Assembly: GCA_004213645.1 (NCBI GenBank)
Contig: SGZF01000006.1
Span: forward strand, 1 to 60,917
Origin: Flavobacteriales bacterium
GTDB taxonomy: Bacteria; Bacteroidota; Bacteroidia; Flavobacteriales; Flavobacteriaceae
Direction of reading: 5' to 3'
DNA length: 60,917 nt
Both the position numbers and the translations under genes were made by a program. The stretch's first letter is position 1, and each line of letters begins with the position of its first letter. The notes under the pieces are model-generated. The model did not search any database. It was not told where the DNA came from and saw only the letters and a list, made by a program, of their open reading frames with translations. This document shows, in pieces, positions 55,801 to 60,917 of this stretch.

Positions 55801-56089
55801 GAGTTCCGAGAGAAAGTGATATATTAATTACGTCTGACGAACCTACTGTAATACTAGCGGTTTGATAACCAACGAAGCTAAATTCCAGCTGTTGACCTTC
55901 TGATGCATTAATAGAAAAGTTTCCATCGAAATCAGTTGTAACACCAGTCATCGTTCCCTGAACTAGGACAGTTGCACCCGGAAGGGGTATACCATCACTG
56001 TCAGAAACAACACCAGTTAAAGTCTTCTGCGAATATGCAAGCTGCATAGAAACTAAGAAAACTAAGGTTAATCTGAAAAAGCTTTTCAT
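52841..56089 (-). CDS. SusC/RagA-family TonB-linked outer-membrane transporter
   Basis: TonB-dependent active importer of 1082 residues. Signal peptide about 1-20 (LVFLVSMQLAYSQ), then a carboxypeptidase-regulatory-like domain (TLTGVVSDSDGIPLPGATV, DFDGNFSI) to about 95. The TonB-box-like EEVIVTSLGI follows, then the plug (ALGYAVSEVDNSQIES, GVQVTNQGGLSGSGTNVIIRGLSTF) and a 22-strand barrel ending YGVSLKFTF. The substrate is unknown; neither this nor the next operon includes a glycosidase, lyase or protease in the window. First gene of its operon, preceded by an AT-rich upstream region of about 230 bases. Confidence 0.93.
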   Translation of the reverse strand: MKSFFRLTLVFLVSMQLAYSQKTLTGVVSDSDGIPLPGATVLVQGTMTGVTTDFDGNFSINASEGQQLEFSFVGYQTASITVGSSDVINISLSLGTQLEEVIVTSLGITREKRALGYAVSEVDNSQIESRSTGDVARILSGKASGVQVTNQGGLSGSGTNVIIRGLSTFSSSNQPLFVVDGVPFASDTNAMGGFTSGNNGSSRFLDLDPNNIESVNVLKGLAAATLYGSQGRNGVILITTKSGTTAAGLNAQKNEVTVNTSYFSSELAMKPDYQNQYGGGFDQSFGWFFSNWGPSFDKEGPAGWGRQIALNGELSGQPGYVIHPYVNSISDNALPKDLLPLIGLSMDSLYEWAPRDSVEELFRTGSILNTNVNFRGQSDDGKISYNVNYGNLDDEGFTPNNNLRRNTLSFGGRMSLSNRLTVNGTLNYSNTRFKSPPIASAYGGTAGANSLYDVVFFTPRQLSITELPYENPITKSSIYYYPSNAIQHPLWTLNNSEDRQNTQRTYGGTSIQYDFNDNLNIQYRYGYDVYSEDNVSQSNKGGQTGTTEDRTGVYEKWNNTNTIFNHQISINGDYELDDLWGATFNIGATSNSVEYDRNGVRSTGQNVFGIFRHYNFNSQEEIEYYSKRNILGLFGQASFDYDDYLFITLATRTDWVSNLYEDFRSITYPSASIAIVPTSLFDFGELPIDFLKVRASYGTSATFPTGYPIASTLNLDVQDFRVGGTNVITNSSGSQLGNTGLKPELLAELEFGIEANLFDNRLSAEVSYYDRNTTDLIISRPLDPATGYSSTSTNIGEISTKGWEIDLSADWLRGEKLNWNTTFNYMSSQSIVEDLGDDTDQIIYAGFSNLGNAAIAGLPLTSMIGTSVARDSQGAPIVEGNGTYATNNDTDYKNNPYALIGDSNPDFIANISNTISYGNFSLNFLFNATIGGDMYSAFNSTMLSRGLTTDTAGPNFNRELTFLLPGVLSDSSPNNKMVGASTFTFSTIFYASELETWDASVLRLSELSLTYDIPKEWLERTPFGMASISAQGFNLWYDAYNMPEASNFDPNIAGLGVGNGSGFEYFNGVSARRYGVSLKFTF

Positions 56090-56136
56090 TTTTTATTTAT
56101 TTATTTTTTACTAATTTAATTTTAATCGAACTTTAA

Positions 56137-56176
56137 AGTTAATGAAAAATTAACTCTAATTAACTTTATATTAACT
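56137..56176. promoter_or_regulatory. Repeated TTAACT boxes upstream of susC
   Basis: TTAACT occurs at 56150, 56160 and 56171 (spacing 10 and 11), and the first copy forms a dyad with AGTTAAT at 56137-56143 (AGTTAAT-5-ATTAACT). Helical-turn spacing suggests a protein-binding site controlling the susC operon. No TAnnTTTG element is found in the 56090-56317 gap, so the promoter may be of another class. In AT-rich DNA such repeats can arise by chance. Confidence 0.35.
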
Positions 56177-56317
56177 TTTCTCGTTTTGATAAAATATTGA
56201 TTGTAAGGTGACTATATCTTATTAAATAAAACAACTGACTTGCTATATTCATATAAATCAGCTTGTTTAATTGCATATTTAGCAATCAGATAATTTAAGA
56301 TTATGGTATTTGTATAC

Positions 56318-56353
56318 AAAAAAAAAGGAGGTTTAAAAATTAAACCTCCTTTT
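56318..56353 (-). terminator. Intrinsic terminator of susCD operon 1
   Basis: Stem GGAGGTTTAA (56327-56336) with TTAAACCTCC (56340-56349), extended by AAAA/TTTT, loop AAA, followed on the minus strand by nine U (56318-56326). Nearly the same hairpin as at 50293-50324. Confidence 0.85.
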
Positions 56354-56357
56354 AAGC

Positions 56358-56381
56358 AATTAATTAATTAATTAATTAATT
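56358..56381. repeat. AATT microsatellite across a stop codon
   Basis: Six uninterrupted AATT units. The stop codon of the lipoprotein gene (56376-56378) is inside the repeat, and the terminator begins a few bases further on. Confidence 0.9.
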
Positions 56382-57257
56382 TTTAGTTAGTGTTATAGAA
56401 GCATCAGCTCCAGAACCATAACATCCTGCATCTACACATGTTTTTAATGCAAATGACAATTGAGATGTAGCACAACTAAAGAAGTTTTTACCTGTTAATG
56501 ACCTAGCTGGGTAATATTGATCAGCGTATGGGCCAAAAGTCGATTGTAAAACAACTGATTCAGCTTTAGATACAGCTCCTGTAGCAGTATTAACTGTTAC
56601 TACAAAATCTAGACCTGGACCCCAAATGTCACTAAATGTTACCACACCATCTACTGCTGTTGCATTAGTAGTTCCAACACTAGCAGCATAAATATCAGTT
56701 GGGTCTCCCCAGTAGTATGTATATTCAACAGACCAAGTAGTACCATCTACAGCAGAATCTACCCAATCACATCCGAAGGCAACATCCCATTGGTATGCAC
56801 CAATTAATGCTTCACCTCTTGCATCTCCATTAAGATCATTATGAGTAAATACTCTACCATCATCAGTAGTTATTATAGCTCTAAATTCAACTAGATCACC
56901 AGGAGTTACATCACTAGATGATATTCCCATAGCACCTAAAGCTTCTGCAGCAGAAATCTCAAGTCTACTAGGAAATGAACTTGCTGAAAATACAGTAGCA
57001 GCACTAGATTGAGTGTTCGTAGCTGCAAAATATATATTAGCAGTTAACTCATAATTAGCAACGTTTAATGTTGCGTCATTTAGTTCACCTGAATATATAG
57101 AGCCTGAAATATTAGCTAGATCAAATACAGCTGCCCCATCAGGAGTAATCGTTACTAATGCACCAGAAGGAGGTATTGCTAATATCTTATCTTCATCCAT
57201 ACAAGAATTAAGAGTTAATAGTGCAATTCCAACAAATAAAAATTTTAAATTTTTCAT
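56376..57257 (-). CDS. SusCD-associated lipoprotein, unknown family
   Basis: Not a family I can name. Signal LFVGIALLTLNSC gives a lipidated Cys at about 19, followed by MDEDK, an acidic stretch of the kind that directs Bacteroidota lipoproteins to the cell surface. The central module near 100-170 (LEISAAEALGAMGIS, VEFRAIITTDDGRVFTHNDLNG, WDVAFGC) is shared with the lipoprotein at 50348. The C-terminal part (about 165-293) is different: Trp/Tyr-rich, with YYWGDPTDIYAASVG and a Cys-containing tail (ALKTCVDAGCYGSGAD). It lies 13 bases after a susD gene and is followed by a terminator. Probably a surface ligand-binding subunit; substrate unknown. Confidence 0.7.
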   Translation of the reverse strand: MKNLKFLFVGIALLTLNSCMDEDKILAIPPSGALVTITPDGAAVFDLANISGSIYSGELNDATLNVANYELTANIYFAATNTQSSAATVFSASSFPSRLEISAAEALGAMGISSSDVTPGDLVEFRAIITTDDGRVFTHNDLNGDARGEALIGAYQWDVAFGCDWVDSAVDGTTWSVEYTYYWGDPTDIYAASVGTTNATAVDGVVTFSDIWGPGLDFVVTVNTATGAVSKAESVVLQSTFGPYADQYYPARSLTGKNFFSCATSQLSFALKTCVDAGCYGSGADASITLTKN

Positions 57258-57270
57258 AGTTATTTAAATT

Positions 57271-58992
57271 TTAGTTATCCCAGAAAACTTTCACTTCGTG
57301 AGTAGCTTTTTGAGTTAATTGGTTATTATTATCAACTTCTGTTCTAGGATAGTAGAATGAAGTAATCATATCATTATTAGAAGACTTAAGTAAAGGTTGA
57401 AGTCCAGATGGCTTATCTGTTCTTCTGAAGGTATTATACGCTTCTACACCATTACCAAAAAGTGCTAATAAATATTCCTGTACAAGAAGACTCATCTTAT
57501 CTGATGAAGTGTTCCATAAAGACGAAGATCCTGATCCAGCCACATGATCTATGTAAGCATCAATATTAGCTTGTAGATCAGTTGTGAAGTCTGCTTCACT
57601 TGCTGTAGCTCCAGATCTAAATTCAACAGCAGCTGCATTACCCATTTCTGCGGCAAAACCAGTTACTTTTGAAAAAGATTCTGCAAGCCCAGAAGCTAAG
57701 AACTGTCTAGCAGTCTCAGTATTTCCGTTTGCAAGATTCCATTCAGCTATCATAAAGTGAGTGTAAGATGATAAAAGAATAGGCTGTATACCTGCTCCTT
57801 TAAGTCCCATTTGATTTCCAGCAACAGATGTAGTTTGACCATCGTCAAAAGCACCTCCAATTGGATATAGTCCAAATGCAGTTCTTAAACCTCCATCTGG
57901 TGGAATACCATCGTTATCTCCGTGATCTCTTCCCCAATAACCATTGCTTGTACTTTGAGCAGGAGTTATATCGTTATATCCAATATAACAGAAAATTTCA
58001 CTTAGAGAATAATGACCTGGTCTTCTCTCGTTACCACAAGGAATTTCATTATCATCATTATCAGTTACATCATCATCCTGTCTGTAGAAGTAATAATTAG
58101 CCCTTACATCAGTCACACTTTTTTGTGAAACCATTTCTGCCATGTATGCATTTGACATATAGTCTGCAACATCAGCAGCAAGTTCGTAATTACTTACAAA
58201 TTTTGGATGTCTACTATCTGGATTAGCATTCAAAGTTCCATATTTGAATTGGAAGTCTGAAGAACTTGATGCTATTAACTGAGATGGGTTAGAAACAAGA
58301 GAATTTATTGCACCTGCATCGCTACCATCAGCAGCATTTCTTCTTTGCAATCTTAGTTTTAACTCTAAAGTATTTGCAAGTTGAGTCCATTTATCTGTAT
58401 CTCCACGGTAAAATAAATCATTAGATGGTGATTGAGATGGAACAAAGAAGTGATCTTGTGCCTGCTGAATTAAAGCAAGTGCACTGTCATAAACAGCAGC
58501 ACCTGAGTCTAAACCAGGATTAAGATTTTCAACACCAATTGCAGCCTCAGTATAAGGAACATCACCAAGATAGTCAACTAAAGTCATCATTGCATATGCT
58601 TTGATAATTTTAGCAATACCGATGTGAGTTTCCCAACCTTTTTCTTCTGCTCTAGGAACCATATTGTCATAATCAGTAAATATGTTCGCATATGCAGTAT
58701 TCCAAGGACCACTCATTTGAGTAGTAGTATATGCATTTTCATAAAAAGGACCATATAAATGAGTCATTCTTGTTAATTGCATACCTTCATCAGTTACACC
58801 ATTAAAGAATGATGCCATATTTAGTTGCATAGCATTAAGGTAGAAGTCGATGTCAGAACTTTGTGGAGTTAAGGCATTAGGACTTTCTAAAATTTCTAGC
58901 TCTAAAGTTTCACAAGAGTTTAATGTAAACAATATAGAAACTACTGCGATTGAACGATAAATGTTATTTTTTAAAGTATTAAATGTTTTCAT
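57271..58992 (-). CDS. SusD/RagB-family outer-membrane lipoprotein
   Basis: SusC partner of 573 residues. A signal of about 27 residues ends in the lipobox LNSC, followed by ETLELEILESPNALTPQ. It shares with the neighbouring SusD at 51223: LVDYLGDVPYTEA near 147, GDTDKWTQLANTLELKLRL near 205, GYWGRDHGDNDGIPPDGG near 352, and LLSSYTHFMIAEW near 400. The two proteins are clearly related but diverged, so the operons look like an old duplication. It starts 11 bases after the partial susC gene. Confidence 0.9.
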   Translation of the reverse strand: MKTFNTLKNNIYRSIAVVSILFTLNSCETLELEILESPNALTPQSSDIDFYLNAMQLNMASFFNGVTDEGMQLTRMTHLYGPFYENAYTTTQMSGPWNTAYANIFTDYDNMVPRAEEKGWETHIGIAKIIKAYAMMTLVDYLGDVPYTEAAIGVENLNPGLDSGAAVYDSALALIQQAQDHFFVPSQSPSNDLFYRGDTDKWTQLANTLELKLRLQRRNAADGSDAGAINSLVSNPSQLIASSSSDFQFKYGTLNANPDSRHPKFVSNYELAADVADYMSNAYMAEMVSQKSVTDVRANYYFYRQDDDVTDNDDNEIPCGNERRPGHYSLSEIFCYIGYNDITPAQSTSNGYWGRDHGDNDGIPPDGGLRTAFGLYPIGGAFDDGQTTSVAGNQMGLKGAGIQPILLSSYTHFMIAEWNLANGNTETARQFLASGLAESFSKVTGFAAEMGNAAAVEFRSGATASEADFTTDLQANIDAYIDHVAGSGSSSLWNTSSDKMSLLVQEYLLALFGNGVEAYNTFRRTDKPSGLQPLLKSSNNDMITSFYYPRTEVDNNNQLTQKATHEVKVFWDN

Positions 58993-59003
58993 GTTGTATT
59001 ATA

Positions 59004-60917
59004 TTAAAACGTTGCTTTTAAAGTTAAACCTACACGTCTAGATGATGGACCTGTAATAAAAGATAGACCCATTGCATTACCAACACCAGTACTTAAAGAG
59101 TTTGTATCAAAGTTTACAACATCTGGAATATTAACTGCATCATAGAATAAGTTAATACCAGTTAGTGTTGCACTTACTGATCCAAATGGTGAATTACCAA
59201 GTAAGCTTTTAGGGAAATCATATGATAAATTTACCTCGCTTAATCTAATTGTAGTACCGTCAAATATTTGCAATTCTCCTGGACCAAATGAAAATATATC
59301 AAATCCATAGTTAATTGATGTTATTTGAGTTGTGTTTACTTGACCTGTTGATTTACTTACACCATCAAGTACATACAGACCTTCTCTGTTTGTTCCTGGG
59401 TTAAGTACACCACGACCAACTAAGGTTGCAGCATCTTGTGAAAATAAATCACCTCCATGACGATATTGCCATGTAAATCCAAGGGAAAGACCCTTGTATG
59501 ATAAAGAATTTGTAAGAGAAGAAGTCCAATCTGGATTAGGATCTCCAACTAATTCTGGTTCAACAGTTTCTAAATAGAAACCGTCATCATCGATTAAGAA
59601 TTCTCCAGCATCGTTAGTTTGTCTAACAGCAGCTTTCATCATACCTAAAGGATAACCAACAATTGCATAGTTTTGAGGTCTTCCACTACTTACAACCGGA
59701 GTATAAGTAAATTCAGTAACACCCTCACCTAAACTTTCAATTAAGTTTTCTTCAGCTGTAAAATTACCTGAAATATTCCATCTTAAATCTTCTGTAGAAA
59801 CTACATTAGCACTCCAATCAATCTCTACACCTTTAACGTTTAATTTACCAGCGTTAACAGTTGTACTAGTATATCCAGTTGAACCTGGAAGAGATCTAGT
59901 TGTAATTAAATTTGTAGTAGACTTATCATATACTGATGCATTGAAGTTTAAGAAGTTGAATAATCTAGTATCAACACCTACCTCTAATTCAGAAATTAAT
60001 TCTGGCTCAAGAGCCTGGTTTCCAAGAGTGTTAGATGTAGTATTAGATTGAACTACTCCAGATCCCTGATCAAATGCTTTTGCATTTAATGATAGTAAAG
60101 ATCTAGTTCTGTATGGATTAGCAAATCCTGCAGACTGTCCATATCCAACTCTTACTTTTGCATAATTTAAAACATCACTCTGAAGTTCTGGTAAAGCATC
60201 AGTAGCAATAAAAGACACACTACCACCAGGGTAGAATAAAGTATTGTTTTCAGCTTCCATTGTTGAACTCCAATCCTGACGACCAGTTACATTTAAGTAT
60301 AAATAGTCTTTATAATTAAAACTTAAATCACCAAATAGACCATATATATTTTGTTCAGAATCATAACTTGAACCTGACTGAGAAACAAAGTTAAAGTGTT
60401 TTAGAACACCAAAAACTAATTGATTTTCACTGGTTGTTGTTCTTTCAGAATATACTGCTCTGTTTGCAGCACCACCAATAAGACCATTTACAGACCAGTT
60501 ATCATTTATATCTCCACTGTAGGATAATCTAAAGTTATGGTTTTGAATAGTATTAGTATTGTCACCAGTAACATATATACCAGTTGAGTTTCCATCAACA
60601 CCACCCTTATTCTGAGCATGTTGTTGGAACAATGCAGTATTATCTAATCCATATACATAACTTAATGAAATGTTATCAGTTAAATTGTAAGAAACATTGA
60701 AGTTTCCATATGTACGATGAATAGCTTCTGTATCAAAAGCATTTTCAGCAGTCCATCTTGGATTTTGGATATCATTACCAGATCTATAGTATATAGATCT
60801 ACCATCTGAAGTTATATAAGGTAATCCCATTAAGTCAACACTTCTAGGAGTATACATAACATCTCCAAAGATTGATGATGTATAACTACTAACAGATCCA
60901 CTACCAAGTGAAGCTGC
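59004..60917 (-). CDS. SusC/RagA-family TonB-linked outer-membrane transporter (C-terminal part, cut by window edge)
   Basis: The reading frame is open to the last base of the window, so the N-terminus (signal, regulatory-like domain, plug) lies outside; about 637 residues of barrel are visible. It follows the same plan as the SusC at 52841: SSIFGDVMYTPRSVDL near the beginning, the IYGLFGDLSFNYKDYLYLNVTGRQDWSS block, the YAKVRVGYGQSAGF block, and a C-terminal strand ending VGLTLKATF. First visible gene of susCD operon 1; substrate unknown. Confidence 0.92.
   Translation of the reverse strand, partial: AASLGSGSVSSYTSSIFGDVMYTPRSVDLMGLPYITSDGRSIYYRSGNDIQNPRWTAENAFDTEAIHRTYGNFNVSYNLTDNISLSYVYGLDNTALFQQHAQNKGGVDGNSTGIYVTGDNTNTIQNHNFRLSYSGDINDNWSVNGLIGGAANRAVYSERTTTSENQLVFGVLKHFNFVSQSGSSYDSEQNIYGLFGDLSFNYKDYLYLNVTGRQDWSSTMEAENNTLFYPGGSVSFIATDALPELQSDVLNYAKVRVGYGQSAGFANPYRTRSLLSLNAKAFDQGSGVVQSNTTSNTLGNQALEPELISELEVGVDTRLFNFLNFNASVYDKSTTNLITTRSLPGSTGYTSTTVNAGKLNVKGVEIDWSANVVSTEDLRWNISGNFTAEENLIESLGEGVTEFTYTPVVSSGRPQNYAIVGYPLGMMKAAVRQTNDAGEFLIDDDGFYLETVEPELVGDPNPDWTSSLTNSLSYKGLSLGFTWQYRHGGDLFSQDAATLVGRGVLNPGTNREGLYVLDGVSKSTGQVNTTQITSINYGFDIFSFGPGELQIFDGTTIRLSEVNLSYDFPKSLLGNSPFGSVSATLTGINLFYDAVNIPDVVNFDTNSLSTGVGNAMGLSFITGPSSRRVGLTLKATF

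Overview
The window looks like a piece of a streamlined, AT-rich Bacteroidota chromosome, most likely a marine flavobacterium (class Flavobacteriia). The evidence is: SusC/SusD pairs; a gliding-type gldC; a sigma-70 factor without region 1.1; promoters with the Bacteroidota -7 element TAnnTTTG; no Shine-Dalgarno sequences in front of genes; and the gene order dnaG - response regulator - nadE - gldC - ysxC - hydrolase - mraZ - dcw cluster. Genes are packed tightly, and several convergent pairs overlap at their 3' ends. No tRNA, rRNA, CRISPR array, transposase, integrase or phage gene was seen. No gap between genes exceeds 300 bases; the longest, 286 bases at 56090-56375, holds a terminator and the upstream region of a susC gene.

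Layout: 1-5450 carries the end of an acetyl-CoA synthetase gene, murF on the other strand, and pdhA-pdhC plus a short-chain dehydrogenase. 5452-10870 is a minus-strand operon of gcvP, a KAS III-like ketosynthase and an MlaE/MlaF-type lipid ABC transporter. 10927-12907 holds a rhodanese and purK-purE. 12975-20170 holds two plus-strand runs: adk-obg-MazG-like-aroA, then queA-polyprenyl synthase-dnaG. 20154-23339 holds an atypical response regulator, nadE, gldC, ysxC and an alpha/beta hydrolase; gldB is missing from its usual place.

23450-38808 is an uninterrupted division and cell-wall (dcw) cluster: MraZ operator boxes, mraZ, rsmH, ftsL, ftsI, murE, mraY, murD, ftsW, murG, murC, ftsQ, ftsA, ftsZ and yqeY. 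The genes overlap or nearly touch, so they are probably expressed together. With murF at the start of the window they cover most of lipid II synthesis and the core of the divisome.

38832-50288 is minus strand: kynureninase, an SGNH-hydrolase lipoprotein, rpe, the primary sigma factor, rpsO-pnp, accD, fbaA, a TamL/BamA-type outer-membrane barrel lipoprotein and an rRNA 2'-O-methyltransferase. 50293-60917 holds two tandem minus-strand operons, each susC-susD-lipoprotein and each closed by an almost identical GGAGGTTT/AAACCTCC terminator. They encode TonB-dependent outer-membrane import systems with no degradative enzyme beside them. The third gene of each is an unrecognised lipoprotein that shares one domain with its counterpart but has a different C-terminus. 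This is the least described part of the window.
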